Assembly: GCF_047511655.1 (NCBI RefSeq)
Contig: NC_133387.1
Location: forward strand, 20,392,353-20,456,352
DNA: 64,000 nt
From: Castor canadensis
Taxonomy: Eukaryota; Chordata; Mammalia; Rodentia; Castoridae
Reading direction: 5' to 3'
The translations under genes and the position numbers were made by a program. The notes under the pieces were generated by a model. That model was not told where the DNA came from and searched no databases. It saw only the letters and a list, made by a program, of their open reading frames with translations. Within the stretch, counting starts at the first letter, position 1; each line of letters begins with the position of its first letter. Of the stretch, positions 44,226 through 58,285 are shown piece by piece.

Positions 44226-46105
44226 CCCCTCTGTGTTCTTGCTTAAGCCCACTAGGCACTTTCTGATTTCCTCCGTGTTAAAGAGCAATTACAGTATCAG
44301 CACAAAGTCTCCACAGGGTCTAACTTGGTCTGTGGTCCCCCATTCCCCCTCTCTCCGCTGCTCACCTAGCTGTTTCAGGTCTCCCAAGTCCAGACCCAGC
44401 CCCCATGGGGTTCTCTGCTCCCTTTTTCAGATGTAAACCCATTGAGAACTTATTGACAAAGATTATTTGATTGGACTAACTTTGGTTCAACTTCTACTAA
44501 GTCCACCTGTGCATGTCTTTGCTAAATTCAGTTTTGGCAAAGAACTGTGCTAAGTCAATTTAGCAAGAACTCCTTGTCTTCAATATCTGATCACCTGCTC
44601 TATCTGATCTGGTTTCCTATTCTCCACCATCCCCCAGGTCGTGTCTCATTACCCTGACCTCACTTTGGCAAGAATCCTGTTAGGTTGGTTTTACCAGAGT
44701 CCTCCTTACCTTTGAATCCTCCCTTGGTAATTTTCCATCCACTGAATCAACTCTGCTCCTTAGCTATCAATTCCTACTTGCTCATGCTGTATGCAGGATT
44801 GAAGCCAATCTCTTTCCCCAACAACAGGGACCTGTCACAGTGGGTCATGTATCTATTGCAATGCTCCTGAATCAGGTTCTCCATGCCATGTGTCATGGAG
44901 CATGTGTCACTGAATAATTTTTTCTTTAACATTATTCACATTGAACCAAGTGGTCTGTGGATACATCAGCTCCTTCTTTCAGGATACTCACATTGAAAAG
45001 CCTGGAGCTGAGTTGAGCTCTTGATAGTGAATTGGTGGAGAAGGTTTCAGAAGAGAAGATATTCTGTTATTCCATCTACAGAGAAGACTAGATTCCAAGG
45101 AGACATGGGAAGAGGGTGCTAAGAATGTCACCCATCTCATGGGTATTGGCCTCTTCCTGTGGCCTCTTCAGAATTTTCCCACTTGGAAATGTGCTGGAAC
45201 TAGGATAGGCAGTCAACCAATATTTCAAATGAAAAAATAAGTTGGAATGTTGAGTGCCATCAAAACTATAGTCACAGTAGTGACATGGGTTATACACAGA
45301 CATAGGAAATGACATTGAATTATTGATATGACAGAGACATGTGGTTACATGACACAGGTGTATAGTGCCACTGGCATCACAACTATTTCAAAATCTAACA
45401 AACTTTTGTCAGCATGAGCACATTTCTTATAAACAAATTAATCTTAATTTCCTAATAAACATTAGAAAAAAGTTCAGAGAGCTATTTTTAGTGGTTAGAA
45501 CATTCAGCCTTGTGTCCCATAAATCTGAAAGTCTTCACACACCCACAGTGAACCCAAGCTGTGGCTTTTATTTCTGTGACTCACACTTGCAACTTTGGGT
45601 TGAAATTTAGCAATTCCTAAAAAACCTACAAGTTCTTCTTGCACAGGGACAAGGCTCTATGCTTCTTTAATTCTTCCAGAGGGTCTGGGGCAGTGTGATG
45701 CATATGGTAAGTGTGGATCTCTACAGAATAAATAAATCCAAGGTCATCTGCTTTCTGTGTTCTCTAGGTAACACCACTCTGACCTGCTAAGGAAAGAAAA
45801 TGCCTACAAGCAAGGGGTGAGAAGAAGAGGAAGCAGCCATTGTTACTGGGCTTACACTATTCTTCATACCATTTTTGTTGGTTTGGAGGTCAGAGGCTGC
45901 CATGAATACCATCCTGCCTGGGTGAGTTCCCTGAATGCTGACTGTCTTTGCCTTCCCTGCCTGGGCAATTTGCTCCCACCCATCTAAGCCTAGGTACCAG
46001 ATCTTGTAGCCATGAAACCCTTTTCAACCCCTCTAGGTAGAATCCAGTGCTAATCACTAACTCCTTTATGCTTTCTTGGCAATTTACTCAGACCACTTGT
46101 ATCAT
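44226..46105. other. No gene recognised
   Basis: Unique-looking sequence without a supported feature. Confidence 0.35.
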
Positions 46106-46240
46106 ACCCTCTTTCACTAGTCTGGGAGCTTCCTGAGAACAAGAACCAAGCATGGTTTCATTTCGTCAGCACAGTTCCTGGCATAGTCAGTATTATTAAG
46201 TAGTAAATATTATTAGGTGAATAAATGAATCAACTAATAG
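46106..46240 (+). repeat. L2/MIR-like old repeat 3' end
   Basis: GGGAGCTTCCTGAGAACAAG, then CAGTTCCTGGCATAGT and GTGAATAAATGAATCAAC follow the layout of L2-type 3' ends. Confidence 0.5.
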
Positions 46241-48559
46241 ATGGGCGGATATCATTCCTGTGGCAGGGAGGGGTGAAAATGAAACCACAGATACATTCTT
46301 ATGGTATGAGCATAGTTGGATTACAGGTTAGGGTAGAAATTCTTCTGTTTTTATACTAATGTCATGAAAATTATGTCAGTACAACCAAGTTAAGGTATTG
46401 GGAAATATTATAGATATTTATTGGTATTATTTTTATAGATAGTTACTCATAGTGGGGATCTGGAGAAAGTGATATGCATACCTCTGGGAACCCACTAATT
46501 GCCATTTAGCCAAGCCAAGACCTAGTCACCTTTAGATGAGGTATGATTCATGACTGAACAAAGCCATGATGCAGAATTTTGGAAGTATCATCCAGTACCA
46601 TAAGCAGGACTTCCTCCCCTAAGAGAAGGAGGAAATCTCCATTCTCATGTCAGAGCAAGGAATTTTCCCAAGATAAAAGCCAGGAACACTGACTTGATTA
46701 TGAATCTGAAGCATGATTCAGGAAGAGGTGCTCTTGGGGGGTGGGGAACCTCTCAAGTTGTCCTCCATCCTAGACCAACAAGACTAGTTCCAAGTTTTAG
46801 AAGAGAAGTCTGTATGACATTGGAGAATGAGCTAAAGAAAAATAGTTCTAAAAAACCAAGAGGCAAGTCCAGCAAGCTCATGCTCCAACAAAAAGAATCT
46901 TAACAGTAAGTAGTAGGAAGAGGACCTCAGTGAATACAGCCATTCAGTGACCTGGTCAATCATGGTGATAACAACTTTGCAAGGAGGGAAAATGGAAGAG
47001 AAACTGAACCCACATCTGCCATAGTCCAAGAAGCCTAGCTCCAGTAGCACTGTGTGGAAAAGATCACATACAGGAGGTTACAGCAGGTCAGGCATTAGAA
47101 AATCAGCAAAGCCTGGGAACAGAGGTACCCAGTGAAACTGTGAGAACACCAAGAATTCCAGAGATATGGGGACAGATGCCAAGTGGCTTGTCATAACTGG
47201 GATCTGAGTTTGAGGACATTTTTACTTGATCTTAGGGACATGTTGTCCCCAGAAAACAGGAAAACTTGAAGACAAAGAAATATTAATCACTAACATATTA
47301 AAGGTACCATTATTGCAAGGTATAATCACTTATGCATTTAAAATGTATAAATTTAGAGGATTTCTTCTCTCTAAGTCTCAATTTGATCAACTGTAGTTAA
47401 TGACTTAGTCAGATATCTAAGTTGATTTCTAACTCATAGATTATGAACCTTAGAATTTTGCAAGAAAGGGAGAAATTATAAAGAAGCCAGGGAAATTAGA
47501 TACAATGAAGGAAACAAAAATGACAAAAAGCAGCAAAAGAGAGGTGAACTTAAAATTTTTATAGTAGGTAGAATAGAGCACTTGTCAAGAATAACTCTTA
47601 CTAGGGTGACCAATTATACCTGTTTGCCTGGACCTGAGGAGGTTCCAGATCACAGGACTTTTAATTTTAAAAATCTGGGAAGTCTAAGGAAAACTGGAAT
47701 GAATTTGTCCCTCTATTTATGACTTCAGGTGTCCAAATAATATTTCATGGAAAAAAACAGGAATGAGAACTGGATAGCTAATAGAAAAAAACTAAAACTT
47801 GATAAATGAAGGGTATGAATTCTTCAAAGGAAACATATTCAATGGAAAGATAACACAATATACTAAACAAGAGAAAACTTGGATGAAAATAAAGGAATAA
47901 ATAGTTACCATCCATCCAAAAACCCAGCCAGATACAACATGCACAATCATTTGCCGAGGCAAATATGGAACTTGAACAAATTCTAAGATTATTAAGCCAA
48001 GTCAGGATTCATCCTTTTTTGTTGTTGTTGTGAGTTGAATAAAGAGGAGAGTAAAGTCTGCTTACTTTGTTTGGGGAGCTAAAACAGTTGTTTTTCGTGG
48101 GCAATTAGAAGTGATCCATGTAGATTACAGCATTGACTCTTGTCTACACTATCCCCTAGACCCCTGTGCCATGTTGGAGGTGTTTGAGCCCCTTTAGAGG
48201 AAGGGATTAGAAGCAAAAAAAATGGGTGAAGTTGTTTTAGTTATAGATTTTGCAAGACTTGGGGGCTCAAATAGTTGTACTCTGGCCTGGCAAGTGACAC
48301 ATTACCAGAACAAGTGATGGAGAACCTTCTGCCCACTTCAGTATGGAACCCAAATTCCATCACTCCTTGAGGACCTGTGCCTATGGGGACATGCTCTCCA
48401 TGAATATTATCATGGTCAGCAGTGGCAGGGGTGAAGGACACTCAGGGGCTCCATGAGAATTAGAATCAATATATAATAATAATATTCAATATATAATAAC
48501 ATGTATACTTTTTAGCTTGCTTCATTTGATCATTTAAGATGAGATTCATTTCACTCGTG
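46241..48559. other. No gene recognised
   Basis: AT-rich to balanced sequence. No convincing frame or repeat border. Confidence 0.35.
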
Positions 48560-49242
48560 TTCTTGTACCTAATTTGTTCATGCTACTTTTGTCTTGATAT
48601 TGCACTGTATAAATATTCTGTAATGTATTTATCCAATCTCTGCTGGTAGACATTTGAGTTGTCTCTAGGATTTTGCTGCTACAGCCAATGTTACTATGAA
48701 CACCTTTTGCACACATAGGCACCAGACACAGATTGTGCAAGAGTTTCTTTAGGAAAGAACTTGCTGAGGTGTGAATGGACACAACTTCAGATTTTCTAGT
48801 TAACAAATTGTTTTCCAAACTAATAGTACCCAAGTTTAAGTGAAAAATGAAGTTGCCCACAACAATTTAACACCATCAGTTCCTTGAATTGTTGCCAATC
48901 TTGAAGGTTTATAATGGTATCTGGTTGTGATTTCAATTTGCATTTCACTGATTACTAATGATGTTGAGTATTTTTCATATGTTTATTGGCAATTGGGATC
49001 TTCAGTTTTATTCAATATTATTTTCAAGTGAAGACCTATTCTTCTGTTTGGTTATTTTCCTTAATGAGTGTTAAGTCTTTTATATATTCTGGGTAATAGT
49101 CCAGTCCTTTTTGGTTATATACATGTTGCAAATATCCTGTAACATTATAGGATTTGGATTTGCATGCTCTTTATGGTATATTTTATATGAAAAGGCACTC
49201 TTAATTTTGATGTGATCAAGTATATCAATCTTTTCCCTTATT

Positions 49243-49390
49243 GCTTTTTTTCTTTGAGACAGGGTCTCCCAATATAGTCCAAGTAGACTTCAAACCTACT
49301 ACCCAGCCCAGGCTGTCCTCAAACTTGAGATCCTCCTGCCTTAGCCTCCCAAGTGCTGGGATTACAGGTATATACCACCACTCCTGGCTT
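49243..49390 (-). mobile_element. B1-type SINE inside the old L1
   Basis: TTTCTTTGAGACAGGGTCTC through CAAGTGCTGGGATTACAGG to the CACCACTCCTGGC head, reverse orientation. Confidence 0.85.
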
Positions 49391-51211
49391 CAATTAGTGC
49401 CTTTTGTATCTATTCTAAGAAACTTTTCCCTAACATGAGACCAGGAAGATGTTCTCAGTTTGTATCTTTTAAAAACTATACCATGCTATCTTGACTACTT
49501 GTAGTTTTATAATAAGTCTTAAAATTAGTTAGTATTAGTCTTTCAACTTTGTTGTCTTCTTAAAAGTTGTTTAATCATTCTAGGTCCTACAAACACTAGA
49601 ATGAGTTTGTCAATTTTTAAGAATCAGTTTGTTTAATTTTATATGAACAACAACAAGATTTTGATTGGCATTGCATTGAACCTACCTATCCATCAATTTG
49701 GGAGAATTAACATCGGAGCAATACTGAGTCTTCTTAGCAAACAACACAGTATGATCTCTCCATTCATTTAGAATTTCTTTAATTTATCTCAGTAACATTT
49801 TGTGATTTTTGGTGTACACATGCATATTTTTATGAGTTTGATCCCTAAGTCTTTTACATTCTTGCTAGTTTGCTGAGTTTTTAATGAGTAAGGAATGAAT
49901 GTTGGCTTTGACCAATGCTTTTCTGCATGTTAGTTTCTACATCAGTTTCTTGATATAGTAAATTATCTTAATTACATTTCAAATATTAAAGTAGCTTTAT
50001 ATTCCTAGGATAAACACAACATGGTCATGGGGTTTTAACCTTTTTATATTTTGTTGGATTGATTTGCTAAAATTTCATTCAGAACATTTTCATTCATATT
50101 CTTAAGGGATATTTGTCTGAAATTATCTTTTCCTGTACTATATATTCTTGATTTTATTTCAAAATAATATTTTACATTCAAGAAATAAATTAGAAAGTAT
50201 TTCTACTAGTTGTCCTGCTGAATGAATTTTTATAGAATGGACATTATTTCTTCCTCAAATGTTTGACAGGATATACCAATAAAGCCATATGTTCCTGGAG
50301 GCATTTGGGAAGGTAGAAGGAGGATTTAATTTCTTTAATAAATATGAGGTTCTTTGAGTAATCTACTTCTTCTTAGTGAGATATGAAAGTTTGTGTCTTT
50401 CAAAGAATTGTTTATTTTATATAAATATTATATAAAACATTGACAAAATATTATTCATAATGTTCCTGAATTAGCTTTAAAATCTGTAGAATGTATAGTG
50501 ATATCACACCTCACATTCCTGACATTGGTCATTTATTTGTATTTTCTCTTTTCTAGCTGAGCAATGTGACTAAAGATTAATCAATTTTATTTAGCAACTA
50601 AAACATATTTTGAGTTTATTAATTTTCTCTATTGTTTTTGTGTTTGCTATTTCACTCATTTTTGCTCAAATTAATTATATCCATTCTTCTTCAAGAAGGA
50701 GTTTCATTTGTTCTTCTTCTTTATAGTTTTTTAGTAGTGTAAGCTGGGGTCATTGTTTTGAGACCTTTATTCTTTTTAACATAGGTATTCAGTGTCAAAC
50801 ATTTTTCCCTAATCTACATATTTTACAATGTACTGTTTACATTTCCATTCAATTTAAATAACTTCTAATTTACTTTTGATATTTTTCTTTAACCCATAGT
50901 TTATTTATAAGTGTGTTACTTAGTTTCCTAGTATTTGCATCTCTTTGAAGATATTTCTGTTATTGATCTCTAATTCCAATTTGGTCATAGAACATACTTC
51001 ATATAAACTAAATCCTTATTAACTTAATGAAATCTGGTTTAGGACAAGATTTGATTAGTCCTGACAAATGTTCCATATATACTTAATGTACATTCTGATG
51101 CTATTATGTAATATATTCTGTCAATGTCTATTAGGTCAAATTGGTGTTTAAGTCATATACATCCATCACTGTTTTCTAACAGTAGTTGAAAGAGGCAGAG
51201 TAAAATCTCTT

Positions 51212-52115
51212 TTTTGTTATTATAAATGTTTATTAGGAAATATTCATTATACAGGGGGGATTCGTAGTGACATTTCCGGTTAGACTTACATTGTACATTA
51301 TTTACATTGCCCTAGTAGTCGCTCCCCCTTAGTCCCTTTCCCACCCCAACTGCTTCATAAACATATATGAAGTCCATCAACCATATATCATCACCTTAAT
51401 CTCCTTCCTTCACCCTTCTCCTTCCCGCTACTACCCTGCCCCGCACATACTGTGCCTATTTTTCAGTCCTGATTTTCCTTATTAATATTTAAGTTGATGC
51501 TCAAAGGGGCGTCTCAATGTGTGCCCTCTGTGGGTTGCTTCACTTTAGTCTGTTTAATCCCTTCAAAGACTCTCCCTTACCCCTTTACCTCCCTCTCCCC
51601 ATTTTTCAACAATTTTCAACACACATCCTTATATCCTCTACCTTATGATATTACTGATACTCTATCATTCTCTTTTCCTTTCTCTCTTTCCCCAAGTTCC
51701 ATACAGTAAAATCAACTCAAAGAGTATCAAAGACCTTGATATAAGGCCTGAAACCCTGAAACAATTCCAAGAAGTAGTAGGAAATACATTAGAACAGATA
51801 AATATAGGGAATAGAATTCAAAAGGCCCAGCATCTAAGAGAAACAATGAACAAATGGGACTGCATCAAACTAAAGAGCATCTGCACAGCAAGGAAACAGT
51901 CACCAGACCACCCACAAAATGGGAGAAAAGCTTTGCCAGCTATTTATCCAATAAGGGACTAAAATCCAGAATCTACAGGAACACAAAAAAATCAACCCCC
52001 CAAAGAATCAACACCCAGTGAAGAAATGGGCACATAAATTAAACAGGGAATTCTAAAGGAAGAGGTACAAATGGCCAGTAAATAGATGAAGAAGTGTTCA
52101 ACTTCCCTGGTTATA
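51212..52115 (-). mobile_element. 5'-inverted (twin-primed) L1 insertion
   Basis: 51212-51650 is an L1 3' UTR on the minus strand, while 51690-52110 is ORF2 coding sequence on the plus strand (SIKDLDIRPETLKQFQEVVG, then NKWDCIKLKSICTA). Opposed halves, 3' part on the outside, are the signature of twin priming. The flanks carry AAAATCTCTT at 51202-51211 and at 52116-52125. The A tail on the left is short. Confidence 0.82.
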
Positions 52116-53230
52116 AAAATCTCTTATTATTATACTCTGGATCTGTGTTTTATTTTTGGCAGTTTTTATTACTATGCCTTCAAATTCACTAATTGTTTCT
52201 TATGCAATTTATAATCTGCTATTAGTCCATTCCACTGTATTTTTCATCTCAGACAGTGTAGTTTTCATCTCTGTAAATTTGATATGGATCATTTTCATTC
52301 TTCCATGCCTCTACCTAGCTTTTCGACACATAACAATTAGCTTTCATAAGTCTTTTCAGGCTCGAGTCTGCTAATTCATGCATCTGTGCCACTTTTGGGT
52401 TGGCTTCACATGATTGATTTCTCCTTTGTTATTGGTATTGCTTTCATGTTTCTCTTTGCATACCTGGTAATTATTGTCTGGATGACAATCTTTATGAATA
52501 CTATCTTGTTAGACACTGGATATTTTTATATTTCTATAAATCTTCTTGAAATTTTTTTTACTGGGATATGGTCTGATAAAGTGGAAAACTTTGTCCTATT
52601 AGATCTTGCTTTGAGGATTTGTTAGGCAAGGCTAGAGGTGTGTTCATTCCATCTCTAATTACTCTCTACTACTTAGACAAGACCCCTCTAAGTAACTCTG
52701 CCCAAAGCCCTGTGGATTATGGGATTTTTCTAGTTTGGGCAGTTGGAATAGGCATCATTCCCAGAATTGTGTGAATATCAAGTATTACTTCTTCTCATTT
52801 CTTTGGATGGTCTTTCCCCAGGATCATGAAGTTTCTTCATACATATGCAGTAATCAATACCCTGCTGATCGCTTGAAGGGAGCTTTGAAGATCTTTGGAG
52901 TCCTCTTCGCAGTTCTCTACTCTCTACAGCGTTCTCCAGAAACCCTTAACTGCCTCAGGTAGACTCTCAGTGCCATGCCCTCAAATTAGAAAGTCTGCTA
53001 GGCACCGCCTTGGATCCCCCTCCTGTGTCCTGGAAACTCACAACCAGGGATCTGGGACAACAGTGTGGCTCCTTTACTGCCAATATTTCAGTTGTCACTG
53101 TCCTCATTGTCTGGTCCGGTATCTTGAAAACTGTTTTCTAATGTAGTGTGTCCAGAATTCTGGCTGTTTCCAGCTGGTCACCATTATTCTATATTGGCCA
53201 AGAGCAAGATGTCTTTGCCTTTCGTTATTG

Positions 53231-55974
53231 TGTTTTGCTTCCATTTTGTATACCTTACACCTTTAAGTGCAGTTTTCAAGAAGGTTTTTAAATAGAGTGT
53301 CAGCATCCATGTCCATCGATTGCACATAATCCTCTAATGCAGTCACCAGTTCTTCCTTTATAGCTGTTAGGTTTTTATCATCTTCAAGGTACATACTTTA
53401 TCTGAAGTGTTTTGATGCCCTAACTCATTTGAAGAACTACATGCCAAATCTTTTACTGAACACCTCTAGCAAATATAACCCTAAATGTGGCTTTACCACC
53501 ATAGAGCTAGGTACATGGAGCATGGCGTGGTAGAAACCACAGCAACTGTTACAATATGATCAGTCTGTGGTTCAGAAAGCTCCTACTTTAGGTCTTACCA
53601 GGTAGCCTGAAAAATCGAAAGGGCAGTTAGGGTTCAAAGAATCTGTTGTACAAACAAAAACAGGACTCAGTTCTTAGAGAAACTCACAATAAAAAGAAAT
53701 ATAAGTTTGCTGCCAGTAATTCAGTAAGAAACGATAGCAAAACATGGAATGACGAGTCAAGAAAGCTGATGTCTCATAAGAACCTCCCCGGAGAAATCCT
53801 CTTTTCTTATTTCAGGTGCCAACACCATGAAAAACCAAATGAATGTGAGGAACAGAAGTCATGCCAGACAGAGAATACTCAAAAGACCTGAGAGATATTC
53901 ATTTGGAGAATAAGCAACTAGGAAAGATGTGACAATGTCATCAGGGTTTGAAGGACTGCTGTGAAACTTATGACAGTGCTAAGATCAAAAGGAGGTTGGT
54001 CCCAGAGCTCACTGAGCACTAAATCAAGACAATTAAGATTGTCCAACAAATTGACAAGCTGCTTCCCAATCCCTGAACTCATCAAGGATGGAATTCTTTA
54101 TTTGTTCCTAGGTAGGGTGACTATGAGGGATGCTGTTGGTGATTCCTCACTGAATGAGGAATGGCAGCAGAGCTTTAAGGAAACAGTCAAAATTTGTGGC
54201 CTCATATCCGTTAACACACTTAAAAGTTAATGAGGACCTCTGAGAGCTTGTGTTTAACGTGGATTATATTTACCAATATTGACCATATTAGAAATTAAAG
54301 CTGCAGGTGCCAAGACTATGAATAACCCAATCAATGTGAGGAATAGAAATCGTGTCAGAAACTTTCTAATATTTATGTAGTCTCTTCCTTTTAAACACCA
54401 ATTATAAACCCATTACATATTACACAAATAAGATTTTCATGCAAAATTATATTTTTCAAAAGAAAAATTCAATGAGAAGAGTGGATTATGCTGCATTTTT
54501 ACAAAACTCTTTAAAGTATGATTGAATAGAAGACCCCTGAGTTTTTCATATCTTCTTCTGTATTCACTCTGTTACCATATCACATGTCAGGAAAGAGAAA
54601 GAGAGTAAAAAAGAAAATGCCGTCATTGTATTATTACAAATTTAGATTGGGCTTCATAACTCCCCCCCCCCAAAAAAAGCATCCTGTAGATCTCAGGCAC
54701 ATTTTATTACTTTTTATCTAATAACATCAACCCAACTTCTCAAATGAAAAACACTATATGAATAAGACATGCTGTCTCTCCCCTTCCAGTGCAGGGCTGA
54801 GAGGATTCTGCTTTGGAAGAAAGCGCAGTCATGTAAATTCATCAAGATCCAAAAGGATTGTTCTGCCTTTTTTGCCATAATGGAAACTTCATAATCTTCA
54901 ACTAAAAGATTAATACTCTTGATAACATCATATTATTAGCTATTGTAAATTTAAATGATTCACCTGCAAACAAACTGTCTTGAAAATGTTATAACTGGGC
55001 CATACTAAAGTTGATATACCTATGAGGAAATTTAAACTTCAGGTTTTCCAAAAATAATTCTTTCGGTGAAAAGAGACCAAAATGTCATGCTAACTTCAAA
55101 GCAATAAAAGCCTGTCATCCCTGACACTATCACTGACCAGGTTAAATATTTGCTTTTGTGGTACTGTTTTACAATAATCAAATAACCAAATAAATCAATT
55201 TCTACTGCTACACTGTTTAAATTATTCTCAAAATGAGTCCACTTTATGACCTAGTCACAGCTTATAATTGGATATTACTGCAATATTTGTTTAGTAAAAG
55301 GTAAACCAATGAAGGGAGTGAATTCAACTACAATATATTGCAAGAACTTTTGTAAATGACACAATGAACCACCGGTACAACAAAAACTTAAAAAAAGAAT
55401 CTAACTTCCTAAACTTGTTTGCTTTTCCTCATTTGTTGCTAGCAATTTCCTGGCCGGTGTCAATATATCTCTTATTTTTTTATCTAGTCATCTAATTTTT
55501 CCTTCCATAAATACCTGATTCCTAAGTAAGGTTACACTTCAATAATTTCAATTACTTAAAAAATTTTTCCCACATGAAATTTTCCTACTTAAGATTTACA
55601 AAAGTCCTTCTTCTTTAAAAGAAAGATTTATGTGCAACCCTGGACCCCCAAAATAACACTAAAATAATCTGCTGGCCCTGCTGAGAAGACCCATAAACTA
55701 CCTTTATATAGTTTTATTAGCATCTTAGGAAGGAAGTGGACAAAACTGGGAAATGTATTAAAATTTTTTAATCTGGTTTAAGGCAGATCTTGCAACAGAA
55801 GAGGGAGAGAGGCTTTGAGCTTGATTAGAACTGTGTAAGAACTCATGAAAATAGACAGGACTAGCAGACTCAGCAAAGCAAAAATTTTGAGAGGAGGAAT
55901 TCAAGAATCTTAAAGCACAAACTATCATTTGATGCTTTCTATCAATGACATAATGGGTCTTTTAAGAAGTTCCT
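53231..55974. other. No gene recognised
   Basis: AT-rich. Small frames (53646-53891, 53961-54230) have no recognisable homology. Two similar strings (AGGTGCCAA.ACCATGA.AA.CCAAT.AATGTGAGGAA) at about 53815 and 54305 suggest a local duplication of an old repeat. Confidence 0.35.
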
Positions 55975-56075
55975 GGGGCTGGAGCTGGAGGCATGGATCA
56001 AGTGATAGAATACCTGTCTAGCAAGCCCAAGACCCCGAGTTCACACCCTAGTACCACAAAAGGAAAAAAAAAGTA
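55975..56075 (+). mobile_element. ID-type SINE
   Basis: GGGGCTGGAGCTGGAGGCATGGATCAAGTGATAGAATACC with a box-B-like GAGTTCACACCC and a terminal A-rich tail. Confidence 0.82.
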
Positions 56076-56284
56076 CTGGAATGAGCAGTAATGGATCTTC
56101 AACCTTTATTTTTGTGAGCGTGAATGTCGTGAGGGAGTTTGCTAATGCAGAAATTCCATTCATGTTAATGTAGACCGTTGTGTGATATCTATGGTGTCAG
56201 ATCTCAGTGTAGTTTTCATTAAAAGAAACAGAAAACCACACAATTTTCCATGAGGAAAAAAGATTCCTAATACATTTCATGTAT

Positions 56285-56450
56285 TTGTGTGTATAGCTGT
56301 TGTCTATTTGAGACAGGGTTTCACTATGGTGGCCAGATTGGACTGTAACTTGCTAAGTAGCCTAGTCTGGCTCTGGCCTCAACTTGTGATCTTCCTGCCT
56401 CAATCTCTATAGTTCTAGAACTACAAGCATGCATCGCCATGCTCAACTTA
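56285..56450 (-). mobile_element. B1-type SINE
   Basis: TATTTGAGACAGGGTTTCAC through CTGCCTCAATCTCTATAG in reverse B1 orientation. Confidence 0.8.
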
Positions 56451-56779
56451 AATATTTTTATAAATGTTTTATTTTGAATATACACTATTTATAAATGATA
56501 TACATTATACAAATATATGCATACATATTTATTGAGTGAGCAGATAAATGAATGGATGGAAACTCCAAGTAGGGAGAAAAGGTGCTGACTCTTATCTCCA
56601 GAGCTTCTCCTTCCCCTGGGGTTCTATTTAACTTCTCCATTGCCATACTCAGATTTCTCTGAATACAGTTTATAATTCTGGCCCAAGATAAAACCAAAAA
56701 AATCCTTTATTTTAGATTTCCTTAGCATCGCTAAAAGGCAAGAATTTTATAAATTGTTGCTAGCTAATAAGTACATTGA

Positions 56780-56875
56780 GAGCTTGGCACAGTGGCACGT
56801 GCTGTAATCCTAGCACTTGGGAGTTGGAGGCCAGAATGTGCTACACAACAAAACCCTGCCTCCCAAAATTCCTGG
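56780..56875 (+). mobile_element. B1-type SINE fragment
   Basis: GAGCTTGGCACAGTGGCACG, TGTAATCCTAGCACTTGGG, then AACAAAACCCTGCCTCCC. Confidence 0.8.
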
Positions 56876-58100
56876 TATTCTTTGAATCACTGCTGAATCA
56901 GTGTGCACCACTGATTTTCAGAGGCAATTCCCACAGCAGTCTTCATCCATGAGGTGATGCTAAGGCATTTTTCTGGCAAAGAAAAAATTATTCAAGGATA
57001 CATGTTAAAGCACACCAAGGAAGTCTTTTTCAGGACCATGGCACTGTAACAGGTCTTGCAGTGGTGGAGAGAGATGAGGCTCAACCATGAATACTGCATG
57101 GGCAAGTCTGATTTTAAAGCCAAGGAGAGGTGTGAGGGCCAGTGGATGAATAATTGCTGAAAAGAAACATCATGGATAATAGGAATTCTGGCTAAACCAA
57201 ACTAACAGAATTCTTACTGAAGGCATGTGAGACTGGCCAGGTATCACCTGAAGGATGGTGGAAGGTGCCCAACCTGATCAGATATAGAGGATGATTTGAC
57301 CTCAAGGGTGGAGGGTTCTTGCTAAATTGGAGTATCAGGACACTTTTCTAAAAATAGATTTCACAAAGAAGTGTTCAGATAGGCCCTGGAGAACACTCAG
57401 AAGCCAGACTACAATTTGGCCAAGTGAAGAATCTTTGTCAGCATCTTTGCTTAGCTTCCCCTGGACTGGTCAAGGCAGTCATGGTGGGCCTTCTTTGGGA
57501 TCATCCTCAGCCTGGAATTCTAGGGACAATAGGGATTATCCCCTGTTGAGACTGAAAGTCTTGAACTCAATTTATACCACTGCCTTCCAAAATTCCTTCT
57601 CCAAAGGAATGAAAGTAGGGAGCTTTGTCCTCAGCCCAATTTCCTTGATGGACAAGAAAGCTTGCAAAGTTGCAAACAACTAAATAACCATGTAGAAAGG
57701 AATTCTTGCTTTTTTTTTTTTTTTTTGTCCATACCATAGCAATGTACATACCACAGCAGTTGATCAAGGGACACTTTCTTTTACTAAGGACCAAAAATAC
57801 AGCTTAATGAATTTTAAGGACAAACAGCATATATATTTATTGTAACCATTGCTATTTCCACTAACAGCACTCTGCTCTTGTTGTATGTATCTGAATTTTA
57901 CCCTTTGATTTTATTTTTTTAGTTTTGTTTGATCTGCTTTAATCTTTATTTCATTATCATGATTTTTTTGTCCATATTCCATTTTCAAGAGTTTCTCTGA
58001 TAATAACTAGTAGAACAGCCTGAGTTTCTCCTTGCCTAGAAGAGATGATATATGAGGCCCATAACATGTGACTTGTCTGTGTCATGAATAAAAAGTGAGA
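56876..58100. other. No gene recognised
   Basis: Contains a poly(T) at 57711-57726. The plus frame 57327-57683 has no recognisable homology. Confidence 0.35.
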
Positions 58101-58104
58101 CCAT

Positions 58105-58285
58105 GACAGTGTGGGCTATGGAATCATAGAGATGTGGTTGGAGTTCTTAGCTTAGCATGTACACTACCTCTGTGACCCTCAGACAAGTTCTCTGAGCCTC
58201 CACTTGTTGATCAGTACATCAACAAGTAACAAGAAAATCTATTTTACCATGGCTTTGTGAGCACTACATAAGATAATATGCAGCA
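58105..58285 (+). repeat. MIR SINE
   Basis: CTCTGTGACCCTCAGACAAG, TCTCTGAGCCTCCACTTG and CTTTGTGAGCACTACATAAG follow the MIR core. Confidence 0.75.

Larger units (their letters stand above)
48560..53230 (-). mobile_element. Old L1 (L1M-like), nearly full internal span, interrupted
   Basis: The minus strand can be followed from 3' UTR-like sequence (48560-48960; TTGCATTTCACTGATTACTA) through decayed ORF2 to about 51200. It resumes at 52126 and ends in 5'-region-like sequence near 53200 (ATTGGCCAAGAGCAAGATG). It is interrupted by a B1 at 49243 and the twin-primed L1 at 51212-52115. All frames are broken. Confidence 0.68.

Noticed and set aside
43825..44259. 144-codon minus-strand frame rich in Arg and Glu
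   Set aside because: It is an artefact of the CT-rich tandem repeat read on the purine strand.
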